Shown here piece after piece: positions 27,377 through 37,188 of a DNA stretch of 64,000 nucleotides. This stretch comes from Microvirga sp. Lineage in GTDB: Bacteria; Pseudomonadota; Alphaproteobacteria; Rhizobiales; Beijerinckiaceae. The translations under genes were made by a program, and so were the position numbers. The notes under the pieces were generated by a model that was not told the origin of the DNA, searched no databases, and saw nothing but the letters and a program-made list of their open reading frames with translations. Position 1 is the first letter of the stretch, and each line of letters opens with the position of its first letter. The stretch is taken from NCBI GenBank assembly GCA_031181145.1, contig JAPSLB010000022.1, positions 1 to 64,000 on the forward strand. The letters are read 5' to 3'.

Positions 27377-28624
27377 TCAGGTTTCGGCCAAGATCCGCTC
27401 CAGCAGATCCTTCGCGTAGTCCTTGTCCGTGCGGCACCCCTCAGCGAGCCATGCCTGACGCGCCAAGCCGAGAATCTCCCCGATCCTCGGCCCCTTCGGA
27501 ACGCCCCGCGCGACGAGATCGGCTCCGCGCAACGGAAACACCGGCACGGGCTCCGCACCGCTTCGATAGAGGTCGAGAGCCTCGCAGGCTTGTTTCTTGA
27601 GAACGGGCGACGGCTCTCCGTCGAGAGCGGCCAGGACGACGCTCAGCGTCTCGATGCCGTGATCCGCCAGGAGGCGACGGATGGCATTTGCATCGAGCGG
27701 CAGGGACCAGGCCTTGAGAGCGGCGAGCAGCCGCGCATAGGCCGCGAGCCTCCTGTGCTCGTCGTTGGACAGCCTCAGATGCTCACGCAAGCGATCCGCA
27801 TCCTCTTCGACCATCACGCCGAGCGCTGCGAGCCGCCAGATCGGCACCGGTTGATCCTTGCCGTAGGCGGCAAGCCTGCTGAAGCGGCCGAGTTCCGCAG
27901 CACCCGCGAGGAGCCAAGTCAGAAAACCGTGACGGGCGAGCACGCCGAGCGTTTCCTCCGCGCGGTGAGCCACGAGGAGCCTGAGAAGCTCGTGACGGAT
28001 TCGCTCCTTTGAGAGGATCGACAGGCCCTGCCGCTCCTCGCCCGATGCAGCAAGCCCCTCCGGATCGGGCTCACCCTGCGCATACTCCGCATGGAAGCGG
28101 AAAAACCGCATGATGCGTAGGAAATCCTCACGTATGCGCATCCGCGCATCGCCGATGAAGCGCACCCGCCGTGCCTGGAGATCGGCAATCCCGTTCGTGT
28201 AGTCGTAAAGCTGTCCGTCGATGCCCAGCGACAAGGCGTTGATGGTGAAATCGCGCCGCCTGGCGTCGAGCACGAAGTCACGCCCGAAATGCACGATCGC
28301 CTGACGTCCGTTGGTCTCCACATCGACGCGCAGGGTCGTGACCTCGAAGGGCTCGCCATCGACTATCACCGTGACGGTGCCGTGTTCGATGCCGGTCGGA
28401 ACGGATTTGAACCCGGCCTCGTCCGCGCACTTCACCAGCGTTTCGGGCAGCATGGTGGTGGTGCAATCCACCTCGGTGACGGCTCGCCCGAGCAGGGCGT
28501 TGCGCACGGCGCCGCCGACGATGCGCGTCTCCTCGTCCTTGCCGTTGAAGGCTTCGAGAAGGCGGCGCAGCTGCGGGCGCTCGAGCAGGCCAAGGAGCGC
28601 CTTGTGATCGAGCCTTTCGCTCAC
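27377..28624 (-). CDS. cca: CCA tRNA nucleotidyltransferase
   Basis: Adds or repairs the 3' CCA of tRNAs. 416 residues: nucleotidyltransferase head with GGAVRNALLG, EVDCTTTMLPE and RRRDFTINALSL, then a helical tRNA-binding body. The metal-binding pair is Glu-x-Asp instead of the usual Asp-x-Asp. The start is the GTG at 28624, which overlaps the TGA of the upstream DUF6111 gene (GTGA); a longer frame to 28897 only shadows that gene. Last gene of a four-gene overlapping operon. Confidence 0.93.
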   Translation of the reverse strand: MSERLDHKALLGLLERPQLRRLLEAFNGKDEETRIVGGAVRNALLGRAVTEVDCTTTMLPETLVKCADEAGFKSVPTGIEHGTVTVIVDGEPFEVTTLRVDVETNGRQAIVHFGRDFVLDARRRDFTINALSLGIDGQLYDYTNGIADLQARRVRFIGDARMRIREDFLRIMRFFRFHAEYAQGEPDPEGLAASGEERQGLSILSKERIRHELLRLLVAHRAEETLGVLARHGFLTWLLAGAAELGRFSRLAAYGKDQPVPIWRLAALGVMVEEDADRLREHLRLSNDEHRRLAAYARLLAALKAWSLPLDANAIRRLLADHGIETLSVVLAALDGEPSPVLKKQACEALDLYRSGAEPVPVFPLRGADLVARGVPKGPRIGEILGLARQAWLAEGCRTDKDYAKDLLERILAET

Positions 28625-28878
28625 TGAAACCGTCCCGGAACGACTCGCCCGTCTTCGATATGCGTCGGCACGAAGGCGCCTGTCTGACCATCGGCCGTCA
28701 AGCCCGTGACGACGAGCGATGCGATGACCAGGACAAGTCCGGCTATGGCGAGCCAGAGCGATTGATCGCTCCACGAGGACCAGGCCAGAGCATTGCGGCG
28801 GCGGGCCACGAGATAAAGGCCGAAGAGGACGAAGGGCAGGAGAAACAGCACCAATCCCTGCAAGAACGCGCGTGTCAC
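28621..28878 (-). CDS. DUF6111-family small membrane protein
   Basis: 85-residue protein with two hydrophobic segments (LQGLVLFLLPFVLFGLYLVA and LWLAIAGLVLVIASLVVTGL) and a conserved hydrophilic tail (FVPTHIEDGRVVPGRF). I recognise it as the DUF6111 family, found almost only in Alphaproteobacteria and without known function. Start overlaps the nudL stop (ATGA) and its stop overlaps the cca GTG, so translation of all three is coupled. Confidence 0.8.
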   Translation of the reverse strand: MTRAFLQGLVLFLLPFVLFGLYLVARRRNALAWSSWSDQSLWLAIAGLVLVIASLVVTGLTADGQTGAFVPTHIEDGRVVPGRFQ

Positions 28879-29513
28879 TTTGTATAGAGCCTTTCATAGA
28901 GATTGCGGATGATACCCGCCGTTACACCCCAGATATAGCGCCCCTCGTATGGCATCGCATAATAGCGGCGCAGCCGGCCTTTCCACTCGCGGGAATGAAG
29001 CTCGTGACGCGCCGGGTCCATGAGGAAGCTCAACGGCACCTCGAAGGCATCGGCCACCTCATGCGGATTGAGGTTGAGGGTGTAGGATGGCGAGACGCGC
29101 GCCACGACGGGAATCACCAGGTAATTGGTGGTGGACAGGTAGGCGTCGAGATAGCCGAGCAGGCCGATGAAGCGGCTGTCGAGTCCGATTTCTTCTTCAG
29201 CCTCGCGGCAGGCCGCCGCCAGGATCGATGCATCCGTCGGATCGACCCGGCCGCCGGGAAAGGCGATCTGCCCAGAATGCTGGCGAAGCGCCGCGGAACG
29301 CTCGGTCAGGAGCAAGGTCGGCTCCTCGCGCATCACCACGGGCACCAGAACGGCGGCGGGCTTGGGATCGAGGGGAAGCGTCAGAGGCACGTTGTCGAGG
29401 CTGTGATCGCCGCGCGGATTGGATAGCGCATCCTCCAGATGTGGCGGCTCGGACCGCAGCCGCTCGGCGGCCAGCGTCAGGAAATCCGGCCTGTCCAGGG
29501 GAGCGACCCTCAT
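28875..29513 (-). CDS. NUDIX hydrolase, CoA pyrophosphatase type
   Basis: 212-residue Nudix enzyme. The box runs from GGRVDPTD to REAEEEIGL and is complete; the preceding SGQIAFPGG (NuCoA motif region) is typical of the NudL/CoA pyrophosphatase group, which splits CoA into 4'-phosphopantetheine and 3',5'-ADP. It overlaps DUF1285 upstream by 4 bases and DUF6111 downstream by 4 bases. Confidence 0.88.
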   Translation of the reverse strand: MRVAPLDRPDFLTLAAERLRSEPPHLEDALSNPRGDHSLDNVPLTLPLDPKPAAVLVPVVMREEPTLLLTERSAALRQHSGQIAFPGGRVDPTDASILAAACREAEEEIGLDSRFIGLLGYLDAYLSTTNYLVIPVVARVSPSYTLNLNPHEVADAFEVPLSFLMDPARHELHSREWKGRLRRYYAMPYEGRYIWGVTAGIIRNLYERLYTK

Positions 29514-30112
29514 GAAAACTCCTTTAAGTCCGCGGCAGAGGCGATGGGAAAGAAAGCATCACTGACGGCGATCCCGAACAGATTCCGTCCTTCGACCTGT
29601 CGCTCCTCGGCGAGTGCGATCAGGTCCATGGCCAGGGAACGGGTGACAAGGGCCCACAGGTTCCCGCGGACCTTCACATAAGGCTTCACACCGCCGTGCT
29701 CGTCCTCCTCGAAGCGCAGAGGATTGCCCGGCCCCACCTGCACCAGATCGTCCACATTCGTCCGGAAGGCAATCTGACGGGCGCTCCCCTCTCCCTCGAC
29801 CGCCATCTCGACAGCGAGGAAGGGGGCGTCCTCCACGGCAATTCCCACGCGCTCGACGGGGGTGACGAGCACGTAACGCTCGGGGTCCTTGCGCAGAACG
29901 GTGGAGAACAGCTTGACGAGGGCGGGCCGGTTGATGGGCGACCCCATGTAATGCCAGGAGCCGTCGGCAGCGATGCGCATGTCGATCTCGCCGCAATAGG
30001 GCGGGTTCCATCGCTCCACCGGAGGGGGTCCCTTTCGCTTGGAATCGGGGCCAAGCGCCTCCGCGAGGCGGGTCAGGGCGCTGCCAGGGGTCGGGGTGTT
30101 GGAAACGGTCAT
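29510..30112 (-). CDS. DUF1285-family protein
   Basis: 200-residue cytosolic protein of the DUF1285 family, recognised by NPPYCGEIDMRIAADGSWHY and PINRPALVKLFSTVLRKD, followed by YVLVTPVERVGI. Structures of the family exist but no biochemical role is agreed. It heads the four-gene operon DUF1285-nudL-DUF6111-cca and is divergent from moxR across a 199-bp gap. Confidence 0.88.
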   Translation of the reverse strand: MTVSNTPTPGSALTRLAEALGPDSKRKGPPPVERWNPPYCGEIDMRIAADGSWHYMGSPINRPALVKLFSTVLRKDPERYVLVTPVERVGIAVEDAPFLAVEMAVEGEGSARQIAFRTNVDDLVQVGPGNPLRFEEDEHGGVKPYVKVRGNLWALVTRSLAMDLIALAEERQVEGRNLFGIAVSDAFFPIASAADLKEFS

Positions 30113-30311
30113 GACACAAGCGTGAACAAGAAAATGAACTCCGAGGATCGACGAGAGGCTGCCGTCGGCTAATTCCTAAGCATAGAGTCCCCGACCGCCA
30201 CATCCAATCCTTCGGCCTCAACCGCTGCGGCGCATCGACCCTTGCCACTCGATAGGGATCGAAGGCAAACTAGATGTTTGGGGGCGTATGCAATGAGAGG
30301 GGAGTGACCTC

Positions 30312-31328
30312 ATGACGGCCAGCATTTCTCAAGCGCCCACCGCCCTGGACGACGCGATCATCCGCACCGCGGAGGCAACGCTTGAGGCTGTCGGGCGCGC
30401 CAGGGAGGCCATCCACACCGTCATCTTCGGCCAGGAGGACGTGGTCGACCAGACCTTGATCACCCTGCTCGCGGGTGGTCACGGCCTGCTCGTGGGCGTT
30501 CCCGGCTTGGCCAAGACAAAGCTCGTCGAGACCCTCGGCACCGTCCTCGGCCTGGACGCCCGCCGCATCCAGTTCACCCCGGACCTGATGCCGTCCGACA
30601 TCCTGGGCTCCGAAATCCTTGACGAGGGCGCCGACCGCCGCCGCTCCTTCCGTTTCGTGAAGGGTCCGGTCTTCACCCAGCTTCTCATGGCGGACGAGAT
30701 CAACCGCGCGAGCCCCCGCACCCAGTCCGCCCTGCTGCAGGCCATGCAGGAGCATCACGTCTCGGTGGGCGGCGAGCGGCACGACCTGCCCAAGCCCTTC
30801 CACGTGCTCGCCACGCAGAACCCGGTGGAGCAGGAGGGCACCTACCCCCTTCCCGAGGCCCAGCTCGACCGTTTCCTCCTGCAGATCGACGTGGGCTATC
30901 CAAGCCGCGAGGCCGAGCGGCGCATCCTCATCGAAACGACCGGCGCGGAGGACCATAAGCCCGTTGCCGTGATGAACGCCGAGGCGCTCATGAACGCCCA
31001 GCGGCTCGTGCGCCGCCTGCCGGTCGGCGAGAGCGTGATCGAGGCGATCCTCGACCTCGTGCGCTCGGCCCGCCCCGAGGGCGAGAGCATCGATGGCGTG
31101 AGCGACAAGGTTCTGTGGGGTCCCGGCCCCCGCGCCAGCCAAGCGTTGATGCTGGCTGTGCGCGCGAGAGCCCTCATCGAAGGCCGCGTCGCGCCCTCCA
31201 TCGCCGACGTTGTGGCACTGGCGGAGCCGGTCCTCAAGCACCGCATGGCCCTCACGTTCTCCGCCCGCGCCGATGGCGAGACGCTGTCGAGCGTCATCCG
31301 CCGCCTCACCGCCCGGCTGGCGGGTTAG
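30312..31328 (+). CDS. MoxR-family AAA+ ATPase
   Basis: AAA+ ATPase of 338 residues, of the MoxR group thought to be chaperones for metal-site or envelope complexes. Walker A GVPGLAKTK near residue 64, Walker B LLMADEINRA near 125, and sensor sequence HVLATQNPVEQEGTYPLPEA are intact. GGAG lies 8 bases before the ATG. First of four co-directional genes (MoxR, DUF58, DUF4159, amidotransferase-like), as in many alphaproteobacteria. Confidence 0.92.
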   Translation: MTASISQAPTALDDAIIRTAEATLEAVGRAREAIHTVIFGQEDVVDQTLITLLAGGHGLLVGVPGLAKTKLVETLGTVLGLDARRIQFTPDLMPSDILGSEILDEGADRRRSFRFVKGPVFTQLLMADEINRASPRTQSALLQAMQEHHVSVGGERHDLPKPFHVLATQNPVEQEGTYPLPEAQLDRFLLQIDVGYPSREAERRILIETTGAEDHKPVAVMNAEALMNAQRLVRRLPVGESVIEAILDLVRSARPEGESIDGVSDKVLWGPGPRASQALMLAVRARALIEGRVAPSIADVVALAEPVLKHRMALTFSARADGETLSSVIRRLTARLAG

Positions 31329-31338
31329 GGCCTGCGTC

Positions 31339-32265
31339 ATGGCCCGTGTCCGGGTCCTTCCCGAGAGCGCCCGCTCGCCAGGGCGCCACGAAACGGAGAG
31401 CGCGCTCTCACTCGCTCATCGCATGCCGCGCCTCGTGCTCGAAGCCCGGCGCGTGGCGGCTAATCTCGCCCACGGCATCCACGGCCGCAGGCGCGCGGGC
31501 GTCGGCGAGAGCTTTTGGCAATTCCGCCCCTTCGTGACGGGCGAGGCCGCGCAGCGCATCGACTGGCGCCGCTCCGGCCGCGACGATCGGCTCTACGTGC
31601 GGGAGCGGGAATGGGAGACGGCGCAGACCCTATGGGTCTGGATCGACCGTTCCGCCTCCATGGGCTACTCGTCGGATCTCGCCCAGGCACCGAAGATCGA
31701 GCGTGCCGTCGTGCTGGGGCTGGCCCTGGCCGATTGCTTCGTGGAATCGGGCGAGCGGGTCGGCATGCTCGGCCTGATGGCGCCGCGCGCCACGCGGCGC
31801 ATCGCCGAAACCATGGCGCAGAATCTGGTGGCGGACCGCTCCTCCCTCGAGGACGATCTTCCCCCCGGCGCCCCCATCGCGCCTCAGCACGAGGCCATCC
31901 TGATCGGCGATTTTCTCTCTCCTGTAAGCGATATCGCCTCCGCCGTGGAAGGCATCTCCGCCCGCGGCGCGCGCGGCCATCTCGTCATGATCGTCGATCC
32001 GGTCGAGGAGACCTTCCCGTTCCAGGGCCAAGCGGTTCTGCACGACCTCGAGGATGGTCTCTCCCTGCGCATCGGCGACGCCGAATCCTGGGGCCACGCC
32101 TATCGCGAGCGGATCGCGCGGCATCGGTCCGAACTGCAGGAGATCACGCGCCGCCGGGGCTGGACCTTCACGATCCACCGCACCGACCGGCCGGCGAGCG
32201 AAGCCGCGCTCCGTCTGCTGACGATGGTGTCGGCGGCGCGCGGCGCGAACGTGGGAGGACGCTAG
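31339..32265 (+). CDS. DUF58 domain-containing protein
   Basis: 308-residue protein with the DUF58 hallmark FRPFVTGEAAQRIDWRRSG near residues 55-75 and YVREREWE, followed by a von Willebrand A-like fold with a MIDAS-type DRSASMG. DUF58 proteins are the usual partners of MoxR ATPases. The frame is open upstream, but the ATG at 31339, ten bases after moxR, fits. No signal peptide, so probably cytosolic or membrane-associated. Confidence 0.9.
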   Translation: MARVRVLPESARSPGRHETESALSLAHRMPRLVLEARRVAANLAHGIHGRRRAGVGESFWQFRPFVTGEAAQRIDWRRSGRDDRLYVREREWETAQTLWVWIDRSASMGYSSDLAQAPKIERAVVLGLALADCFVESGERVGMLGLMAPRATRRIAETMAQNLVADRSSLEDDLPPGAPIAPQHEAILIGDFLSPVSDIASAVEGISARGARGHLVMIVDPVEETFPFQGQAVLHDLEDGLSLRIGDAESWGHAYRERIARHRSELQEITRRRGWTFTIHRTDRPASEAALRLLTMVSAARGANVGGR

Positions 32266-32268
32266 ATC

Positions 32269-35073
32269 ATGCTCGGCCTTCCCCTCACCTTCGCCGTTCC
32301 CCTCGTCCTGACGGCCCTCGCCGCCCTCCCGGCGATCTGGCTGCTCCTGCGCATCACGCCGCCGCAGCCGAGGCGCGTGGATTTTCCGCCCCTCAAGATC
32401 CTTGCCGACCTGAGGCCGGAGCAGGAGACGCCCGCCCGCACACCCTGGTGGCTGCTGCTCATGCGCTTGGCTCTCGCGGCTTTCCTCATCCTTGCCGCCG
32501 CGGGGCCGATCTGGAATCCGCTCGCCGAGGACAACAGCCGCTCGCCGCTCCTCCTCGTCGTGGACAACGGCCTCGCCGCCGCCCACGATTGGCGGGACCG
32601 GATGAATCTCGCCTCCGAGCGTATCGAGGCCGCAGGCCGCGACGGACGCACCGTGGCTCTCGTGGCGACGGCGGAGCAGCCCGCAGCTCTCGAGCAGACC
32701 GATCCGGCGGTCGCGCTGGAGCGCCTGCGCTCGCTGAAGCCGCAACCGCACCTGCAGGATCGCGGGGCTCATCTGGAATCCATCCGGCGCTTTCTCGAAA
32801 GTACCCCCGACGCCAACATTGTCTGGATCAGTGACGGGGTAGCTGGCGTTGACGGGCAAGGCTTCATCGACGGCTTGGCACAGATGGCGGATGACCGGCG
32901 GATCACGGTGCTCAAATCCGAGCACGCTTCCACGCTTGCTCTGGCGGGCATCGAGAATGCCGGTGGCCGCTTGAACGCGCGTGTGGTGCGGGCGGAGCCC
33001 AACGGCCGCGACTCCGGCACGTTGCGCGCGCTGGACCTCAAGAACCTGCCGCTCGCCGACATGCGCTTCAGCTTCGATCCGGAGGCGATCGAGACGACGG
33101 TCGCCTTCGATCTGCCGACCGAGATCAGGAACGCCATCGCCCGCGTCGAGATTCTCGGTGAGGGTTCCGCCGGAGCCGTCAACCTGCTCGACGAGCGCGG
33201 CAAGCGCCGGCGCGTCGGTCTCGTCTTCGGCGGCACCGCCGATCAGAGCCAGCCGCTGCTATCGCCGCTCTATTACATCGAGCGGGCGCTCTCTCCCTAT
33301 TCGGAAATCCGCACGGGCCGCGGCGGCGTCGCCGATGCGGTGAACCAACTGATCGAGGAACAGGTCTCCGTGCTCGTGTTCGCCGATGTGGGCGGCCTCG
33401 ACCGCGAGACCCTGGGTAGGGTTACCGAGTTCGTGGAGAGCGGTGGGCTGCTCCTGCGTTTCGCCGGCTCGCGCCTAGCGGCTGGCAACGACGAACTCGT
33501 ACCGGTTCGCCTGCGCCGCGGCGGGCGCAGCCTCGGCGGCTCGCTGTCCTGGGACACGCCGAAAACCTTCGCGCCCTTCACGCGCGAGAGCCCCTTCTTC
33601 GGGCTCAACGTTCCGGACGAGATCGGTATTCGCCGCCAGATCCTAGCCGAGCCCGACGGTGAGCTTCCCTCGCGCACCTGGGCGTCGCTCGCGGATGGAA
33701 CGCCGATCGTGACCGCGGACAAGCGCGGAGACGGCCTCATTGTGCTCTTTCACGTGACAGCGGACACCACCTGGTCGAACCTGCCTCTCTCCGGCCTGTT
33801 CGTCGACATGCTGCGGCGGATTACAGCTCTCGCAGGCGCACCCGGAGGCGCGAGCGCCGAAGCGCGCAACACGGAGAACGAGACCGTCGCTCCGCGCCTG
33901 ACCCTCGACGGTTACGGCGTGTTCGCAACACCGCCCGCCAATGCCCGGGCCGTGCCGCGCAGTTATGGCGAGCGCGCCACCGGAGATCATCCTCCGGGCT
34001 TCTACGGCCCCGTCGATTCGAGCCTTGCCGTGAACGCACTCCTGCCTGGAGACAAGCTCGCGCCGCTTGACGTCGCCCCGCTCAACGCGCGGGTCGCGCC
34101 GCTGGCGGGTGCTCAGACCATCGATCTGCGCATGCCTCTCTTCATGCTCGCTCTCATCCTGCTCCTTGCCGATACCCTGGCCTCCCTCTGGCTCGGCGGC
34201 CACCTCTCGAATCTCTCGGGACGGCTGCGCAGGACGGGTGCTGCAGCCGCCGTCCTCCTCTCGGCGATGCTGCTCTTCACGTCTCCCTTCGACGCGAGGG
34301 CTCAGGACCTCGGCTTTCGCCGGACGGACGAGAGCGCAAACCCCGCCCTGATCACACGGCTGGCTTACGTGGTCACGGGCGACGCGACCGTCGATGAGAC
34401 GAGCAAAGCCGGGCTGACGGGCCTGACGCAGATCCTGTCGCAGCGCACCGCCCTTTCGCCGGGCGACCCCATCGGCATCGACCTCTCGCGGGACGAGGTG
34501 GCCTTCTATCCGCTGATTTACTGGCCTATCGTCGCCACGCGGCCGATGCCCTCGGAGGCCGCGATCCGGCGTCTCGACGCCTTCATGAAGGGGGGCGGCA
34601 CCGTGATCTTCGACACGCGCGACGCCTTCAGCAACCGCCCTGATGGCGCCGTCAGCGCCGAGGGCCAGTATCTGCGCCGCATGCTCGCCACCCTCGACAT
34701 TCCTGAGCTCGAGCCGGTGCCCGCGGACCACGTGCTGACCAAGACCTTCTACATTCTCGATTCCTTCCCCGGCCGCTATGCCACGGGGCAGACCTGGGTC
34801 GAGGCCCTGCCGCCCCAGGCTGAGGGCGAGGAGAACCGCCCCGCACGCTCCGGCGACAGCGTCTCGCCGATCATCATCACCTCCAACGACCTGGCCGCCG
34901 CCTGGGCCGTCGGCCCGCGCGGGGAATATCTCTATCCCGTCGTTGGCAGCGATCAGCGCCAGCGTGAGATGGCCTATCGCAGCGGCATCAACATCGTGAT
35001 GTATTCGCTCACCGGAAACTACAAGGCCGATCAGGTGCATGTGCCTGCGCTGCTCGAGCGGCTGGGGCAGTAA
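32269..35073 (+). CDS. DUF4159 domain protein with BatA-like N-terminus
   Basis: 934-residue inner-membrane protein. N-terminus (1-95) is a BatA/aerotolerance-type domain with two helices (VPLVLTALAALPAIWLLLRI and WWLLLMRLALAAFLILAAAG). A large soluble region with Rossmann-like folds follows, then two helices near 625-670, then the DUF4159 domain (about 700-930, with FMKGGGTVIFDTRD). This fusion is the standard third gene of the alphaproteobacterial moxR operon. It probably links MoxR/DUF58 to the envelope; role unproven. Confidence 0.85.
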   Translation: MLGLPLTFAVPLVLTALAALPAIWLLLRITPPQPRRVDFPPLKILADLRPEQETPARTPWWLLLMRLALAAFLILAAAGPIWNPLAEDNSRSPLLLVVDNGLAAAHDWRDRMNLASERIEAAGRDGRTVALVATAEQPAALEQTDPAVALERLRSLKPQPHLQDRGAHLESIRRFLESTPDANIVWISDGVAGVDGQGFIDGLAQMADDRRITVLKSEHASTLALAGIENAGGRLNARVVRAEPNGRDSGTLRALDLKNLPLADMRFSFDPEAIETTVAFDLPTEIRNAIARVEILGEGSAGAVNLLDERGKRRRVGLVFGGTADQSQPLLSPLYYIERALSPYSEIRTGRGGVADAVNQLIEEQVSVLVFADVGGLDRETLGRVTEFVESGGLLLRFAGSRLAAGNDELVPVRLRRGGRSLGGSLSWDTPKTFAPFTRESPFFGLNVPDEIGIRRQILAEPDGELPSRTWASLADGTPIVTADKRGDGLIVLFHVTADTTWSNLPLSGLFVDMLRRITALAGAPGGASAEARNTENETVAPRLTLDGYGVFATPPANARAVPRSYGERATGDHPPGFYGPVDSSLAVNALLPGDKLAPLDVAPLNARVAPLAGAQTIDLRMPLFMLALILLLADTLASLWLGGHLSNLSGRLRRTGAAAAVLLSAMLLFTSPFDARAQDLGFRRTDESANPALITRLAYVVTGDATVDETSKAGLTGLTQILSQRTALSPGDPIGIDLSRDEVAFYPLIYWPIVATRPMPSEAAIRRLDAFMKGGGTVIFDTRDAFSNRPDGAVSAEGQYLRRMLATLDIPELEPVPADHVLTKTFYILDSFPGRYATGQTWVEALPPQAEGEENRPARSGDSVSPIIITSNDLAAAWAVGPRGEYLYPVVGSDQRQREMAYRSGINIVMYSLTGNYKADQVHVPALLERLGQ

Positions 35074-35081
35074 GGCGGTTC

Positions 35082-37160
35082 ATGTCAGTCCTTTCGTTCA
35101 GCTTCTCGCCCCTCATCCCCACCTACGCGCTCTGGATCGTCGGCGCCGTCGCCGCGCTGCTCGCGCTGCTGGCCGTCGTTTCCCGCGGCCCGGTCGCGAT
35201 CCTCAGGGCCGTTGCCCTGGCGCTCGTCCTCCTTGCTCTCGCCAATCCCTCGCTCGTGCAGGAAGAGCGCGAGAAGGTGAAGGACATCGTGGCTGTCGTG
35301 ACCGACCGCTCGACCTCGCAGACGCTCGGCGACCGCTCCGCGATGACGGACCAGGTGAGAGCCGAGCTGGAGCGGCGCTTCGGCTCGCTGGCCGATGTGG
35401 AACCGCGCTACATCGAGGCGGATGACAGCGGCGGCGACGAAGGCACACGCCTCTTCGCCGCCCTCTCCAACGGCTTGGCCGACGTGCCTCCGGACCGCCT
35501 CGCGGGCGTCATCCTGATCACCGACGGCGTGGTGCACGACATTCCGCCCACGGCCGAAGCCCTCGGGTTCCGCGCGCCGCTTCATGCCCTCATCACAGGC
35601 CGCCCCGACGAGCGCGACCGGCAGATCAAGCTGCTCGAAGCCCCGCGCTTCGGGATCGTCGGCAAGGATCAGACCATTCGTGCACAGGTGATGGAGCGGG
35701 GTGGGACGGGCTCGGCCCTCGTCACGCTCCGCCGCGACGGGCAGGTTCTTTCGCGCCAGCAGGTGCGCGCCGACACGCCGTTCTCGCTGCAGGTCCATAT
35801 CGAGCACGGCGGCACCAACGTGGTCGAGCTGGAAGTGGAAGGCCTGCCCGACGAGCTGACGCAGGCCAATAACCGCGCGGTCGTGCCCATCGAAGGCATT
35901 CGCGAGAAGCTGCGCGTGCTGCTCGTGTCCGGCGAGCCTCATGCCGGCGAGCGCACATGGCGCAACCTGCTGAAATCCGACGCCAACGTGGACCTCGTCC
36001 ATTTCACGATCCTGCGCCCGCCGGAAAAGCAGGACGGCACGCCGATCAACGAACTCTCGCTGATCGCCTTCCCCACGCGCGAGCTGTTCCAGCAGAAGAT
36101 CAAGGATTTTGACCTGATCATCTTCGATCGCTACGCGAACCAGAGCATCCTGCCCTCGAGCTATTTCGAGAACATCGTGCGCTATGTGCGCGAAGGCGGG
36201 GCAATCCTCGTGGCGGCGGGTCCGGAATTCGCCAGCTACGGCAGCCTTGCGCAGACCCGTCTCGCACCGGTCATTCCGGGCATTCCCAACGGTCGCATCG
36301 TCGAGCAGCCCTACAAGGCCAGCATCACCGACACGGGCAACCGCCATCCAGTGACGCGGGACCTGCCGGGCTCCGAGACATCGCCGCCGGCCTGGGGCGA
36401 GTGGCTGCGCATCATCGGCTCTGAGGTGCAATCGGGCGCGACGCTGATGTCGGGCGCGAACGATCTTCCCCTGCTCGTGCTCCGCCGCGAGGAGAAGGGC
36501 CGCGTCGCGCTGCTTCTCTCGGATCATGCCTGGCTCTGGGCACGCGGCTATCAGGACGGCGGACCGCATCTCGACCTCCTGCGCCGTCTCGCCCATTGGC
36601 TCATGAAGGAACCGGCACTGGAAGAGGAGGCCCTTCGCGCCTCCGCCGACGGCCGCACCATCCGCATCGAACGGCAGACCATGGAGGACACCGCCGATCC
36701 CGTGACCATCGTGGCGCCGAGCGGGGCGGAGACCAGCATCCCGCTGACCGAGAGTCGGCCGGGTCTCTTCACCGCCGAGGTCGAAGGCAAGGAGCTTGGG
36801 CTTCATACGGTGCGCTCGGGCGAGCTCGTCGCTTTCGTGAGCATCGGCCCGGCCAATCCGCGCGAACTGATGGACGTGTTCAGCAATACGGAAGCGCTCA
36901 GCCCTATCGCGGAGGCGACCGGCGGTTCCGTGCGCCGGGTGGCCATGGAGGGCGATCAGAGCATCACCGTGCCGCGCATTCTCACGGTGCATTCCGGCTC
37001 GCGCTTCTCCGGCGGCGATTGGATCGGCCTCAAGCCGAGCGAGAGCGCCATTGTACGTGGCGTCTCCGTCTTCCCTCTGGCGCTGGGCTTTCTCGGCCTT
37101 GCCCTCCTGATCGGCGCAACACTCGCGGCGTGGCTGGCGGAAGGCCGCCGCAGGACTTGA
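35082..37160 (+). CDS. membrane protein with VWA-like and glutamine amidotransferase-like domains
   Basis: 692 residues, inner membrane. Two N-terminal helices (YALWIVGAVAALLALLAVV, LRAVALALVLLALA), then a VWA-like region that starts with a MIDAS-type DRSTS near residue 70, then a class I glutamine amidotransferase-like fold (IIFDRYANQSILPSSYFENI, GAILVAAGPEFAS) lacking an obvious catalytic Cys. A last helix (LALGFLGLALLIGATLAAWL) ends the protein. Last gene of the moxR operon. Confidence 0.83.
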   Translation: MSVLSFSFSPLIPTYALWIVGAVAALLALLAVVSRGPVAILRAVALALVLLALANPSLVQEEREKVKDIVAVVTDRSTSQTLGDRSAMTDQVRAELERRFGSLADVEPRYIEADDSGGDEGTRLFAALSNGLADVPPDRLAGVILITDGVVHDIPPTAEALGFRAPLHALITGRPDERDRQIKLLEAPRFGIVGKDQTIRAQVMERGGTGSALVTLRRDGQVLSRQQVRADTPFSLQVHIEHGGTNVVELEVEGLPDELTQANNRAVVPIEGIREKLRVLLVSGEPHAGERTWRNLLKSDANVDLVHFTILRPPEKQDGTPINELSLIAFPTRELFQQKIKDFDLIIFDRYANQSILPSSYFENIVRYVREGGAILVAAGPEFASYGSLAQTRLAPVIPGIPNGRIVEQPYKASITDTGNRHPVTRDLPGSETSPPAWGEWLRIIGSEVQSGATLMSGANDLPLLVLRREEKGRVALLLSDHAWLWARGYQDGGPHLDLLRRLAHWLMKEPALEEEALRASADGRTIRIERQTMEDTADPVTIVAPSGAETSIPLTESRPGLFTAEVEGKELGLHTVRSGELVAFVSIGPANPRELMDVFSNTEALSPIAEATGGSVRRVAMEGDQSITVPRILTVHSGSRFSGGDWIGLKPSESAIVRGVSVFPLALGFLGLALLIGATLAAWLAEGRRRT

Positions 37161-37188
37161 ACCCTGTCGCACTGCGTTGTCGTTCCCG

